Notes: a model not told the origin generated them from the letters alone. Positions 34,765 to 44,429 are shown, counted from the stretch's first letter. The stretch: 64,000 nucleotides of DNA from Acidobacteria bacterium AB60 (GCA_008682415.1 VANK01000018.1:21099-85098), one strand, 5' to 3'. A program made the numbers and translations.

Positions 34765-35598
34765 GTGCATCCCGTACTCTTCCATCTCGGCGCGCTCTAC
34801 ATCCCAAGCTACGGGGCTATGGCGGCACTCGGCGTGCTGTTCGCATTGGCGCTGGCGCAGCGGAATGCGCGATCGGCCGGCATTGCGCCTCATCAGATAT
34901 GGAACCTCTGCGTGCTGGCGCTCTTCGGCGCTCTCGTCGCATCGCGCCTGCTCCTGATCGTCATGAACTGGCGTGATCTGCTGCGGCATCCGCTGTGGCT
35001 GCTCGGGTTGGCGACTATTCATCATCCGCTTCTTGCGGCGGCCGGCGGCCTCATCGGTGTCCTGATCGCGGGTGTTTACGCGCGCTGGCAACGACTGTCG
35101 ATTGCCAATACGGCTGATGTCCTCGCCGCGCCGCTTGCGCTTGCCTTCGCGTGCGAGCAGTTCGGCGCGCTGCTGGCAGGCTCGGGCTTTGGCAAGGGCG
35201 CGCAGGTTCCTTGGGCCATCACCTACACCAACCCGCTCGCGTATCGCTGGAGCGGGGCCCCGCTCGGAATTCCTCTGCATCCCGTCCAGGGCTATACGGC
35301 CCTCGCCTTCCTCACGCTGGCGGTCCTCCTGATGGTGTGGCTCCCGGTGCGCAGGCAAGCCGGCGACGTCGCGGGGGTTGGCCTCATGGGCGGCGGAGTC
35401 GGCCTCTACGCAACCGAGTTTTGGCGCGATTGGGAGGGACGCGGCGAGGTTCTGCGCGGCGCGCTCGACGGGCCGCAGATAGCTGCGATCCTCCTGGTGA
35501 TCGGCGGAGCCTTCGCGCTGCGTTCGCGAACTCCCCGCCAGACTGAGCAAGGGACTCCCGCGACGAAGCAGTCTTCCAGCGAGGCCGCGCATGAGTGA
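34765..35598 (+). CDS. lgt: prolipoprotein diacylglyceryl transferase
   Basis: Inner-membrane enzyme (277 aa) that moves diacylglycerol from phosphatidylglycerol to the Cys of prolipoproteins, the first lipoprotein-maturation step. Family features: HPVLFHLGALYIPSYG at the N-terminus, HHPLLAAAGGLIG, the ACEQFGALLAGSGFGK signature-like segment and HPVQGYTALAF; about seven membrane helices. Start GTG 34765 appears leaderless. The stop overlaps the rluD-family gene by eight bases, so the two are translationally coupled. Confidence 0.92.
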   Translation: MHPVLFHLGALYIPSYGAMAALGVLFALALAQRNARSAGIAPHQIWNLCVLALFGALVASRLLLIVMNWRDLLRHPLWLLGLATIHHPLLAAAGGLIGVLIAGVYARWQRLSIANTADVLAAPLALAFACEQFGALLAGSGFGKGAQVPWAITYTNPLAYRWSGAPLGIPLHPVQGYTALAFLTLAVLLMVWLPVRRQAGDVAGVGLMGGGVGLYATEFWRDWEGRGEVLRGALDGPQIAAILLVIGGAFALRSRTPRQTEQGTPATKQSSSEAAHE

Positions 35599-36619
35599 GT
35601 TTGTCGTGCCGGCTGAGGCGCGCGGCCAGCGTCTCGATCAGTTTCTAGCTACCCAGATCGAAGGCATCAGCCGTTCCCGCGTTCAACTGCTTCTCGAACA
35701 GGGCAGCGTGCTCGTCGATGGCTCGCATCCCAAGGCGTCGTTGCGGCTGAAGGGCGGAGAACTCATCGTCGTCGAGGGGGAACCGCGTCCCGCTCCGTTG
35801 AAAGCGATCGCGGAGGACATTCCGCTGACCGTCGTCTTCGAAGATGCGGATCTCGCGGTGATCGACAAGCCCGCGGGAATGATGGTGCACGCCGGCTCGG
35901 GGCAGAACGAAGATGCGCGGAGCCGGGGCACGCTGGTGAATGCGTTGCTGTTTCACTTCAAGGCGCTCTCCACAACCGGCGGCGAACTCCGGCCCGGGAT
36001 CGTGCACCGGCTCGACAAAAACACCAGTGGCCTCATCATTGTGGCGAAGAACGACCGCACGCATGCAGCCCTGGCGCGTCTTTTTTCCTCGCGACAGATT
36101 CACAAGACCTATACCGCGCTGGTGCAGGGGCATGTCGCGCGCGAGCGGGGGACCATCAGTGCAGCCATCGCCCGCGATCCTCTGCGGCGCACCCGCATGA
36201 CCACGCAACCGCAGGAGAATGCCCGCTCCGCGATCTCGCACTACGAAGTTGTCCGACGGCTCACAACCCGCTTTGGCAAATTCACCCTGGTGCGCGTTCG
36301 TATCGAGACAGGCCGCACCCACCAGATCCGCGTTCACATGGCTTCCCTCGGTCACCCGGTTGTCGGCGATACCTTGTATGGAGCCTCAGGACAGCTGGCC
36401 GAGCAGGATCCGCTGCAAACCAGGTCCCGCGCCGCGCGGCGTAATGCCGAACCCGAGCGCCTGCGGCTGGGGAGAAATTTCCTTCACGCGGCGGAGCTTG
36501 CCTTTACGCACCCTTCCACCCGCAAGCTCCTGCAATTGCAAGCGCCCCTGCCCGTTGAACTCCAGGCCTTCCTGCACCGCCTGGAGGGTGACCCTGGCGC
36601 ATCCTCTACGTCGAACTAA
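35591..36619 (+). CDS. RluD-family 23S rRNA pseudouridine synthase
   Basis: 342-aa RNA modification enzyme. S4 RNA-binding domain (about 1-65: RLDQFLATQIEGISRSRVQ), then the catalytic domain with HRLDKNTSGLIIVAKND (catalytic Asp, about residue 141), the KTYTALV strand, RIETGRTHQIRVHMASLGHPVVGD and a C-terminal part rich in Arg. Closest to RluD/RluC; target uridines cannot be fixed from sequence. Overlaps lgt. Confidence 0.93.
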   Translation: MSEFVVPAEARGQRLDQFLATQIEGISRSRVQLLLEQGSVLVDGSHPKASLRLKGGELIVVEGEPRPAPLKAIAEDIPLTVVFEDADLAVIDKPAGMMVHAGSGQNEDARSRGTLVNALLFHFKALSTTGGELRPGIVHRLDKNTSGLIIVAKNDRTHAALARLFSSRQIHKTYTALVQGHVARERGTISAAIARDPLRRTRMTTQPQENARSAISHYEVVRRLTTRFGKFTLVRVRIETGRTHQIRVHMASLGHPVVGDTLYGASGQLAEQDPLQTRSRAARRNAEPERLRLGRNFLHAAELAFTHPSTRKLLQLQAPLPVELQAFLHRLEGDPGASSTSN

Positions 36620-36652
36620 AAAGACCAAATCCGTTGATAAAATAGCTCAGAC

Positions 36653-37705
36653 ATGATCAAACAGCCTCCTGTGCCGGCGGCCCTTTATCGCCGGAGACCG
36701 CTTTTTCTGTGCGCCGCGCTGATCGCGGTCGCCGCCACGACGGCTGCTGCTGCGCAACAGCCGGCCTCCGGGAATCCGCCCGCGCAGCAAGCCCCCGCCC
36801 AACCGGCACAGCAGACGACACCTGCGCCAGGCCAGCAGCCGGCCGACCAGCAGCCGGACCAGGCGCCGGACACCGTCTTCCGCATCGGCGCCAACGAAGT
36901 CAACCTGATCTTCACGGTCACCGACAAGCACGGCCACTACGTTCCCAACCTGAAGCTGCAGGACTTTGCCCTGCTTGACGATGGCAAGGCCCCCGAAAGG
37001 GTGACGTCGTTTCATCAGCAGATCAACCTTCCCCTGCGCGTCGGTATCGTGATCGACGCCAGTACCTCCATTCGCACGCGCTTCGAGTTCGAGCAGCAGG
37101 CCGCGATCGAGTTTCTGCTGCAGGTGCTGAAGGCGCGCAGCGATCGCGCCTTTGTCATGGGCTTTGATGTCACTCCATCCGTGACCGCCGACTGGACCAA
37201 TGACGTGGACAAGCTTGAGTCGGGTGTTCATCGCCTTCGTCCCGGCGGCGGCACCGCGCTCTTCGACGCCGTATACACGGCCTGCCGCGACAAACTCCTG
37301 GACACGGCCCGGGGCCAGGAGCCCGTGCGCAAAGCCATCATTCTGATCTCCGACGGCGATGACAACCAGAGCCGCGTGCGTCCTGACGAAGCCATCAAGG
37401 AGTGCCAGCGTGCGGAGACGATCATCTACACCATCGACACCAACTGGACGCCCAGCCGCGGCAAAGGCGACAAGGCGTTAGCCGAGATGTCGGAGGCGAC
37501 GGGCGGGCTGATCCTGTTCCCACCGTCGGCGGAGGAGATGAGCAACAGCTTCAAAGACATTGAGCAGGAGCTGCGCAGCCAGTACGCGCTCACCTACATT
37601 CCCGCCGACTTCAAGCCCGGCGGCCCGTTCCGGCCCATCTACCTGTATTGCAACGATCGGCGCTATCAGGTCCGCGCCAAGAAGGGCTACTTCCCCAAGC
37701 AATAA
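36653..37705 (+). CDS. exported VWA-domain protein (acidobacterial VWFA-related type)
   Basis: 350-aa protein with a signal peptide (about 10-35, ending AAAAQ), a Gln/Pro/Ala linker (about 36-73), a small beta domain (about 78-125) and a von Willebrand A domain (about 126-340). MIDAS residues appear as DASTS (about 134), a Thr in GGGTALFDA and Asp in LISDGDD. This architecture is the acidobacterial VWFA-related family, of unknown function, probably in envelope adhesion or complex assembly. A weak -10 (TAAAAT) lies nine bases before ATG. Confidence 0.88.
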   Translation: MIKQPPVPAALYRRRPLFLCAALIAVAATTAAAAQQPASGNPPAQQAPAQPAQQTTPAPGQQPADQQPDQAPDTVFRIGANEVNLIFTVTDKHGHYVPNLKLQDFALLDDGKAPERVTSFHQQINLPLRVGIVIDASTSIRTRFEFEQQAAIEFLLQVLKARSDRAFVMGFDVTPSVTADWTNDVDKLESGVHRLRPGGGTALFDAVYTACRDKLLDTARGQEPVRKAIILISDGDDNQSRVRPDEAIKECQRAETIIYTIDTNWTPSRGKGDKALAEMSEATGGLILFPPSAEEMSNSFKDIEQELRSQYALTYIPADFKPGGPFRPIYLYCNDRRYQVRAKKGYFPKQ

Positions 37706-37711
37706 CATTCT

Positions 37712-37757
37712 TCCATCCGCTGGCTCCCATCCGCTGGCTCATGGAGTGAGCGGATGG
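37712..37757. repeat. hairpin with duplicated arm after the VWA gene
   Basis: CCATCCGCT is present twice in tandem (near 37712 and 37727-37735), and the second copy pairs with AGCGGATGG (37749-37757). No T-run follows, so terminator function is doubtful. Confidence 0.5.
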
Positions 37758-37905
37758 AACCGGCCTTTGCGCGCGTTCCTGATTCGACACGCCCCGCCTC
37801 GCGTCGCTCCCGAATTGACAAACGAACTGGTTTACACGATCCGTTCCTCATCCTCGCGCGCTCTACAAGCGATGAAATAGGAGAGCGAGCCGACGGGAGG
37901 GTTGC

Positions 37906-38463
37906 ATGATCCGGCAAGCCATATCGTGCGACGTCTGCGGAGCGGAGAAGAAGCAGACCAACCACTGGTTCATCGCCAGCGAACAAGGCGGAGAGCTGCG
38001 CGTGAGCGGATGGGGCGCTCGCAATCGGCTGCGGGCCGGAACCAAGCACCTCTGCGGCCAGACCTGTCTTCACAAATTGATGGACGAGTTCATGGCCCGC
38101 ACGATCGCGGCAAAGACGACAGCACCTCCCGCCGAAGCAGCGGGCGCCGCTGCGCTCAAGCCGCCTGCGGACGTGAGCCTCACCTCGAAGAGCGCTTACC
38201 TCGAACATGCGAGTGGCGCGAACGGGTCGGGTCCGACCGCTCCCATCGCCGCATCTCCTCGTAATGTCGTTCCTCTGGCTCTCTCCGGCCCCGCATCCCG
38301 CCCTGCGATCGAGGAGAAGAGCCCCGCGCCGGCGCAGCTTCTCGACGAAGTTCCAAACTATGCCTCCCGCCGCTGGCGCGCCGAAGCCTGGGAGCGCGAG
38401 CGCGCCCTGCATGCCACGGAACGCCGCGGCGACAGCAGTATCCGCCATCGCAAGGCAGTCTGA
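37906..38463 (+). CDS. hypothetical zinc-ribbon protein (185 aa)
   Basis: N-terminal CDVCG near residue 8 and LCGQTC near residue 49 form a likely CxxC...CxxxC zinc site in a small domain (about 1-65). The rest (about 66-185) is Ala/Pro-rich and disordered with an Arg/Glu-rich C-terminal helix. GGAGGG lies near the ATG. I do not recognise a named family. It ends four bases from the ligA stop, on the opposite strand. Confidence 0.6.
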   Translation: MIRQAISCDVCGAEKKQTNHWFIASEQGGELRVSGWGARNRLRAGTKHLCGQTCLHKLMDEFMARTIAAKTTAPPAEAAGAAALKPPADVSLTSKSAYLEHASGANGSGPTAPIAASPRNVVPLALSGPASRPAIEEKSPAPAQLLDEVPNYASRRWRAEAWERERALHATERRGDSSIRHRKAV

Positions 38464-38467
38464 TCGC

Positions 38468-40528
38468 CTACTCGGCCGCCTTCTTCGCGAGCAACTCTAG
38501 CAGACCCGCCTCGTCCAGCACCGGCACGTTCAACTCGCGCGCCTTGTCCAGCTTGGACCCGGCCTCCTCGCCCGCGACCACGTAGCTGGTCTTCTTGCTC
38601 ACCGACCCGGCCACCTTTCCACCCGCGGCTTCGATCCGCGCCTTGGCATCCTCGCGTGTCAGGTTGGGCAGGGTTCCCGTCAGAACCAAAGTGAGGCCGG
38701 CCAGCTGCGTCGTTCGCTGCTTCTTCTCCGCGGTCATCTTTACGCCCGCGGCTTGCAGGCGCGCGATCAACTCCCGGTTCGCTGGTCGGGCAAAGAAATC
38801 CGTGATCGCCGCCGAGATTCGCGGGCCCACCTCCTCCACGCGCTCCAACTCCTCCGCGCTGGCGTTCATGATGGCGTCCATCGATCCGAAGTCCTGGGCG
38901 ATTGCCTCAGCAGTGCGCTCGCCTACAAAGCGAATACCCAGGCCCATGAGAACCCGCGCCAGGCCCGCGTGCTTGCTGCGTTCGATCTCGGCAAGCAGCG
39001 TGCGCGCGGACTTGGCGCCGAAGCGCTCCAGGCTGACGAGTTGTTCTTCCGTGAGGGAGTAGAGATCGGCCACGCTGCGTACCAGCCCCCGATCCAGCAT
39101 CTGCATCACCGACGCCTCGCCCAGGCCCTCGATGTTCATCACGCCGCGGCTGCCCCAGTGCTCGATGCTCCCATGCAGCAGGGCAGGGCAGTCGGCGTTG
39201 ACACAGCGATAGTCGGCTTCGCCCTCTTCGCGAACCGCGGCCTGCCCGCACACGAGGCAATGGGTCGGGTAAACGTAACGATCCTTGCCGCGGGGGTGCT
39301 CCGCATCCTCTACGATCTCCGCCACCTTGGGTATCACATCGCCCCCGCGCTCCACCTTCACCCAGTCGCCGATGCGCAGCCCCATGCGCTCGATCCAGTC
39401 GGCATTGTGCAGCGTGGCCCGGCTGATGGTGGCGCCTCCCACGAACACTGGCTTGAGCATGGCCGTGGGGGTCAGCTTGCCGGTGCGTCCGGTGGTGATC
39501 ATGATGTCGACCATCTGGGTGACGGCCTGCTCCGCCGAAAACTTGTAGGCGATCGCCCAGCGCGGCGCCCGCCCCGTATAGCCAAGGCGCTGTCTTGTCG
39601 CCTGCGCGTCCACCTTTAAGACGACGCCGTCGATGTCGTAACCCAGCGTCTCGCGGCGCTCTTCGGCGGCGTGCACAAACTTCATCATCTCCGCGACGGT
39701 ATGCACCTTTCCGCGGTGCGGATTCACGCGGAATCCAAGAGCTGTGAGCGCATCGAGCGTCGCCTCCTGGCCGATCGCGAGGTAGTCGCCCCCGGTGAGC
39801 AGAAAGTACGCGTACACATCCAGCCGGCGGCGCGCGACGATCCCCGGATCCATGGTGCGCAGCGTCCCGGCGGCCGCGTTGCGAGGATTCACCGCGGGAG
39901 AAAGGCCTTCGGCTTCGCGTTCCTGATTCATCTGCTCGAAGGCCTTCTGCGGCATCACCGTCTCGCCGCGCACCTCAAACTCCACGGGAACGCCGGCCTT
40001 GCGGAGCCGTTCGGGAGAGATCTTCAAAGGCACGCTGCGGATGGTGCGCACGCTGGTGGTCACGTCCTCTCCCACCTGGCCATCTCCGCGCGTCAAGCTG
40101 CGCACCAGGCGCGCTCCGCCGTCAGAAGTACCTTCGTAGTGCAGCGCCAGGCTCAGACCATCCAACTTCAGCTCGCCGGTGTACTCAACGGGCAGATTTC
40201 CGGCCAGCTCGTGCACGCGGCGGTCCCAGTCGCGCAGTTCTTCTTCGGTATAGGCATTGTCCAGGCTCAGCATCGGCCGGGAATGGCGGACCTTTTGAAA
40301 CCCTTCCGCGGGCTTGCCGCCTACCCGCTGGGTCGGCGAGTCCGCCGTAATCAGCTCCGGATGTTCCTCCTCCAGCTTCCTGAGCTCCTTCATCAGCTTG
40401 TCGAATGCGGCGTCGGAGATCTCCGGCGTGTCCAGGACGAAATACATGTGCTCGTGATGCCGAATCTGTTCGCGCAGTTCCTCGGCGCGCTTCGCAGCTT
40501 CCTCGCGGCTGTGCCCTTTGCCATCCAT
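38468..40528 (-). CDS. ligA: NAD-dependent DNA ligase
   Basis: Seals nicks in replication and repair using NAD. The 686-aa product from ATG 40528 has domain Ia (YFVLDTPEISDAAFDKLM), the adenylation site ELKLDGLS (KxDG, about residue 120), an OB fold, a four-Cys zinc finger (CLVCG and CVNADCPALL), a helix-hairpin-helix region and a C-terminal BRCT domain (about 610-686). The frame continues upstream without homology. TATAAT lies seven bases before ATG with no Shine-Dalgarno, so the mRNA is probably leaderless. Confidence 0.97.
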   Translation of the reverse strand: MDGKGHSREEAAKRAEELREQIRHHEHMYFVLDTPEISDAAFDKLMKELRKLEEEHPELITADSPTQRVGGKPAEGFQKVRHSRPMLSLDNAYTEEELRDWDRRVHELAGNLPVEYTGELKLDGLSLALHYEGTSDGGARLVRSLTRGDGQVGEDVTTSVRTIRSVPLKISPERLRKAGVPVEFEVRGETVMPQKAFEQMNQEREAEGLSPAVNPRNAAAGTLRTMDPGIVARRRLDVYAYFLLTGGDYLAIGQEATLDALTALGFRVNPHRGKVHTVAEMMKFVHAAEERRETLGYDIDGVVLKVDAQATRQRLGYTGRAPRWAIAYKFSAEQAVTQMVDIMITTGRTGKLTPTAMLKPVFVGGATISRATLHNADWIERMGLRIGDWVKVERGGDVIPKVAEIVEDAEHPRGKDRYVYPTHCLVCGQAAVREEGEADYRCVNADCPALLHGSIEHWGSRGVMNIEGLGEASVMQMLDRGLVRSVADLYSLTEEQLVSLERFGAKSARTLLAEIERSKHAGLARVLMGLGIRFVGERTAEAIAQDFGSMDAIMNASAEELERVEEVGPRISAAITDFFARPANRELIARLQAAGVKMTAEKKQRTTQLAGLTLVLTGTLPNLTREDAKARIEAAGGKVAGSVSKKTSYVVAGEEAGSKLDKARELNVPVLDEAGLLELLAKKAAE

Positions 40529-40535
40529 GGGCAGG

Positions 40536-40541
40536 ATTATA
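40536..40541 (-). promoter_or_regulatory. -10 box TATAAT before ligA, leaderless spacing
   Basis: A perfect TATAAT on the minus strand is separated from the ligA ATG by seven bases. Confidence 0.55.
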
Positions 40542-40613
40542 GGAGGTCGCCCGCATCGCAATCCGAGGGCGCGCAGCGCTGGCGATTCGGTTTTGGTATG
40601 GTGGTCACAACGC

Positions 40614-41738
40614 ATGGAGCCACTCACGCACTTTCTTACCGGCGCCTGCCTTGGCCGCGCCGGGCTGAACCGCAAGACCGCCTGTGCCACCGTGGTTGCA
40701 ACGCTGGCGGCGGAGGCCGCAGACCTCGATATCCTGTGGGGCTTCGACGGCCCCGTGGAAGAGCTCAAGCGCCATCGCGGCATCACCCATACGTTACTGG
40801 GCGCTCCGTTCGTAGCCGCCCTCATCGTGGTGGTGATTGGACTCGGTTACAAAGCTCTCGAAAGGCGCCGTGCACGCAAGCGGAAGCAGCCGCCGGAAGC
40901 AGACGACCTGCCGCGCTCCCGGCGCAAGCCGCCGTTGCGGTGGGTCTGGCTCTACTTCGTCGCGTTGATCGCCGCGCTGAGCCACATTCTTCTCGATTGG
41001 ACCAACAACTACGGCGTGCGCCCGTTCTTTCCCTTCAACCCGCGCTGGTACGCCGGCAGCTTCATGTTCATCGCCGAGCCCATCGTGTGGGCACTCCTTC
41101 TGCTGGCGCTGATCCTGCCCTGGCTCCTCGGCCTGGCCGATCGCGAGATCGGCGCGCGCCGCCCTCTGTTTCGCGGCCGGGGCTGGGCCCTCTTCGCCTT
41201 GTCGGGGGAGTTGGTCCTCGGCTGCTGGCGCTGGGCCGAGCACGCGGAAGCACTCAACCTGATCGGCGGGACTGAAGTCACCACCTCCCGCATCACTCGC
41301 GTCGCCGCCGAACCGTACCCCGTCAATCCCTGGCGCTGGCACGGGATCGTCGAGACTTCGGGATTCTTTCAGACCGCCGAAGTGAATACCCGTTCCGGCT
41401 CGGTTGAGAGCGATCCCAACCTCGATCTTCTCTACAAGGCGGCGGATACTCCCGCCGTGGAAGCCGCCAAACAGACCCCTCTTGGCAAGGCCTATCTGGA
41501 TTGGGGGAGGTGGGCCGTGGTCCGCGATCTTGGGCAGGAGCCGATTCCCGGAACGACTGCTCCGCAGCTGCCTGCCGGCCGCACCTGGACCACCGTGGAG
41601 TTCAGCGATCTTCGCTTTGCCTACGCCTTTACCGGAACCGGCTCCGCCCGTCCGCCCAATGGCCTGACGGGATTGGTCTACATCCTCGACGGCCGCGAGG
41701 ACGGGGGCGAATACATCGGCGGCCGTGAGCAAAAATGA
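40614..41738 (+). CDS. membrane-bound metal-dependent hydrolase (YdjM/DUF457-like)
   Basis: 374-aa inner-membrane protein. His and Asp residues typical of the family are in MEPLTHFLTGA, EAADLDILWG, HRGITHTLLG (HxxxTHS type) and SHILLDWTN, arranged between membrane helices in the first half. A longer soluble C-terminal half (about 215-374) follows. Members are putative phospholipase-like hydrolases, with no proven role here. Start ATG 40614 is chosen by family start; no good ribosome site is seen. Confidence 0.82.
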   Translation: MEPLTHFLTGACLGRAGLNRKTACATVVATLAAEAADLDILWGFDGPVEELKRHRGITHTLLGAPFVAALIVVVIGLGYKALERRRARKRKQPPEADDLPRSRRKPPLRWVWLYFVALIAALSHILLDWTNNYGVRPFFPFNPRWYAGSFMFIAEPIVWALLLLALILPWLLGLADREIGARRPLFRGRGWALFALSGELVLGCWRWAEHAEALNLIGGTEVTTSRITRVAAEPYPVNPWRWHGIVETSGFFQTAEVNTRSGSVESDPNLDLLYKAADTPAVEAAKQTPLGKAYLDWGRWAVVRDLGQEPIPGTTAPQLPAGRTWTTVEFSDLRFAYAFTGTGSARPPNGLTGLVYILDGREDGGEYIGGREQK

Positions 41739-41849
41739 ACGTCCGGTAGATCGTAGTGCGATCAACTGAATTGTTCATGGCCTGAAATATGGGGGCGGGC
41801 AGGTTGACCCTTCCTCTTCCGACCCGCAGAATGAAAGAGAGCTAATCGT

Positions 41850-42443
41850 ATGTATGCCGGTCGTCCGACGGGGACGACGGAGTCTGCCACCCCAGAGGTC
41901 GAAATGCCCGCTTATCTGCTGATCCTTGTTGCCATTCTGAGCCGTTTCACGGTTCTCTCTCACACCAGTTGGCTGAACTTTACCGCCGTCGGCGGAGCGC
42001 TGCTTTACTTCGGAGCCCGCCGCTCATGGCGCGAGATGCTTGCCCCCCTGGCCGCCCTTATGGCCGCGGACTACGTTCTTACCACGTACGCATACCATTA
42101 CGAGTTCCGGTGGCAGGGATACATCCCCACCTGGATCTGGTACGTCGCCGCCATGGCCCTCGGCCAGATCCTGTTGCACGCGCGTACCAGCTTCCTTCGT
42201 TTCGGCGCTGCTGTCCTTCTGGGTCCGACTTCGTTCTTCCTGATCTCGGACTTCGCGGTCTGGTACGGCGGCACGATGTACCCCCATACCCTGGCTGGTC
42301 TTGAAGCTTGCTACATCGCCGCGCTGCCGTTCTATCGCAACGACCTCATCTCCACCACCATCGTGGCCGGCCTCGCCTTCGGCGTCCCGGCGCTGGTCCG
42401 CCGCATGCAGCACAGCCAGGCACCGGTGCTGCCCGCGCGCTAA
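41850..42443 (+). CDS. DUF6580-like multispan membrane protein
   Basis: 197-aa protein with about five membrane helices. SRFTVLSHTSWLNFTAVGGALLYFGARR near the N-terminus and SFFLISDFAVWYGGTMYPHTLAGL resemble DUF6580, a family with the look of small-solute or vitamin transporters of the ECF S-component kind. A second ATG at about residue 19 (41904) is a possible start. Assignment to DUF6580 is from memory. Confidence 0.65.
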   Translation: MYAGRPTGTTESATPEVEMPAYLLILVAILSRFTVLSHTSWLNFTAVGGALLYFGARRSWREMLAPLAALMAADYVLTTYAYHYEFRWQGYIPTWIWYVAAMALGQILLHARTSFLRFGAAVLLGPTSFFLISDFAVWYGGTMYPHTLAGLEACYIAALPFYRNDLISTTIVAGLAFGVPALVRRMQHSQAPVLPAR

Positions 42444-42526
42444 TCAACGGCTTCTCGCGACATCCCCGCAGGCTGTTCCAGCCGGTCTCTATTCCAGGGG
42501 ATGTCGCCAGGTCAACTCGGGCCCTG

Positions 42527-42925
42527 ATGACTGACCGCAGCTCTCCACCCCCTGATCCGTATCGGTTCATTGAAGCGCACATCGACAGCGTGCCCCACCT
42601 GGAGGCGCTCATCCTGCTGTGGAACAGCCGCCCGGTCGGATGGACAACCGAGGAGCTGGTCTCGCGACTCTACGTGCCTCCGGAGCAGGTGGACTCCATC
42701 GTTCGCGATCTGGCCCGCGCGGAACTCCTCCGCGAAACCGCCTCCTCGCCGTACAAATACGCCTACCACTCCCGGACTCCAGATCAGGATGAGATGATGC
42801 ACCACGTGGACGCCGCCTACCGTCAAGATCTCGTCCGGATCTCCAGCGCCATCCATCGCAAAGCCTCCTCCGCGGTCCGCGAGTTCGCCCGGGCCTTCCG
42901 GCTCAGAAAGGAGCAGGACAAGTGA
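42527..42925 (+). CDS. putative winged-helix protein (132 aa)
   Basis: Probably cytoplasmic. The central region (LEALILLWNSRPVGWTTEELVSRL, then VPPEQVDSIVRDLARAELLRE) looks like a winged helix-turn-helix. A His/Asp-rich linker and an Arg-rich C-terminal helix follow. It overlaps the next gene by four bases (GTGA), so it is the first gene of a three-gene unit with two small membrane proteins. No ribosome site is obvious before ATG 42527. Confidence 0.65.
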   Translation: MTDRSSPPPDPYRFIEAHIDSVPHLEALILLWNSRPVGWTTEELVSRLYVPPEQVDSIVRDLARAELLRETASSPYKYAYHSRTPDQDEMMHHVDAAYRQDLVRISSAIHRKASSAVREFARAFRLRKEQDK

Positions 42926-43179
42926 ATGCAACGCTCTACATCCTCACGGCCCTGACCACCCTGCTTTGCGCCATCCTGCTCCTGCGTGCGTACTTCCGCG
43001 TGCGTCGTCGCCTCCTGTTGTGGGCTGGACTCTGTTTCGCGTGGCTCACGGTTTCCAACTTCCTTGTCATCGGCGACCTGCTGCTGTTTCCCAGCATCGA
43101 CCTGTATTCCTACCGTCTGGGCAGCAGCGCCATCGCCATGATCCTTCTGATCTATGGGCTGGTCTGGGAGAGCCAATGA
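42922..43179 (+). CDS. DUF5985-like small membrane protein (85 aa)
   Basis: Starts with GTG 42922 behind AAGGAG. Three hydrophobic segments (about 3-22, 32-52 and 65-82) separated by basic loops (RAYFRVRRR). It overlaps both neighbours by four bases and resembles the next gene product, suggesting a paired membrane complex. Function unknown. Confidence 0.7.
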   Translation: MNATLYILTALTTLLCAILLLRAYFRVRRRLLLWAGLCFAWLTVSNFLVIGDLLLFPSIDLYSYRLGSSAIAMILLIYGLVWESQ

Positions 43180-43463
43180 CCCAGCTCAGTCCCATTCTGT
43201 TCCCCCGGCTGGATGACTTCCTGCTGGGCTTCATCGTCGCCACCTCCCTGGTCGCGCTCCTCTTCTTCATCCGCTTCTGGAAGTCCACCCGTGATCCGCT
43301 CTTCCTTGCTTTTGGGATCTTCTTCGCGGTCCAGGGGGTCACCCGGTCGGCCGGCCTGGGCCTGCAACACCCCAATGAAGGCGCGGTCTGGATCTTCGCC
43401 GTTCGCCTGCTCTCCGTTCTAGGAGTGCTCGCCGCCATCCTTTGGAAGAACCTCCGTCGCTGA
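43176..43463 (+). CDS. DUF5985-like small membrane protein (95 aa)
   Basis: ATG 43176 overlaps the previous stop (ATGA). Three hydrophobic segments (about 15-33, 43-62 and 70-88) with RFWKSTRDPLF in the first loop. The same layout as the 85-aa partner suggests ancient duplication. Last gene of the trio. Confidence 0.7.
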   Translation: MTQLSPILFPRLDDFLLGFIVATSLVALLFFIRFWKSTRDPLFLAFGIFFAVQGVTRSAGLGLQHPNEGAVWIFAVRLLSVLGVLAAILWKNLRR

Positions 43464-43607
43464 GGCTCATCATCTTCGAAGTGTCGCTACTTCGGCGGGA
43501 GCCTCGAAAAGCTCTCTGAAACCGCATTCGACCTGCCCGGATGCCCCGGTCGATTCGACCTCGCGGAGATCCAGAAGCTTCTCGACTGATTCACCGTCCC
43601 GCCGCCC

Positions 43608-44222
43608 TCAGTCTGCGATGCCCTTTCGGTGCCTGCGCATCCACCACCACGCGAACCAAAGCGCCCCCAGCACGGCGACCGCCAGCAACACCGTAAGGGC
43701 ATGGTGCGACACCACGTCCACCGCTCCCGGCCCCAGCTTCAGCACCAGCAGCGACAAGATCATCCAGCGCAGGAACCGCCCGCAGAAGACCGCCAGCATA
43801 AACAGCCCCACGCGCATCTCAAAGACACCCGCGGCGAAGACGAACAGTTTCCATGGCGTGGGCGGGGGCAGCATCGACGGGATCGTCATGGCCAAGAACT
43901 CCTGCCGCTCGAAACGCTCCCGAAGGCGCTCAAATCTGTCCCGGTTGATCCTCTTGAGCAGAAACAGCTCGCCACCTGCGCGCCCCAGGCCGTAGGGCAG
44001 CAGGCCACCGAGGGCCGATCCAGCCGCCGCCATCAGGCTGTACAGCCAGAATCGCCCGTGATCGTTCCACACCCACCCCGCGATGAAGAAGTCCATGGGC
44101 ACGGGGATCGTCGAGGAGTCCAGGACCGCCACCGCCCCCGCTCCCCACACCCCGAATTTGAGAATGGCGGGCAGGATGACGAGCTGCCACTTGGTCATCC
44201 AGCGTGCCATGAACTGCTTCAA
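43608..44222 (-). CDS. DedA/VTT-domain membrane protein
   Basis: 204-aa inner-membrane protein of the SNARE-associated/VTT group, thought to act as lipid scramblases or flippases. AVLDSSTIPVPMDFFIAGW with a re-entrant-loop Pro and GLLPYGLGRAGG and SMLPPPTPWKLFVFAAGVFEM are family marks. The first codon is TTG 44222; ATG 44210, four codons later, is the alternative. It stands alone, tail-to-tail with the DUF5985 unit. Confidence 0.85.
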   Translation of the reverse strand: MKQFMARWMTKWQLVILPAILKFGVWGAGAVAVLDSSTIPVPMDFFIAGWVWNDHGRFWLYSLMAAAGSALGGLLPYGLGRAGGELFLLKRINRDRFERLRERFERQEFLAMTIPSMLPPPTPWKLFVFAAGVFEMRVGLFMLAVFCGRFLRWMILSLLVLKLGPGAVDVVSHHALTVLLAVAVLGALWFAWWWMRRHRKGIAD

Positions 44223-44429
44223 CCTGCCGTTCCCTTCCGCGGGAGAGGGGTCTCCAAACCCGGCCTCATCCGTCTATCAGAAAGTCCATTGTACGTGGCG
44301 GTTGCTCCCGATCTTCGTAGCGGACCGCTGACCCTTGAAACGGCTTCCACGGGAGTCCCCCGGTTTGGCCCGATCAGCGATGGATGAGAGAATAAGGGAA
44401 AGGACTCGGACCGGAGCCGCGGGAAAGGT

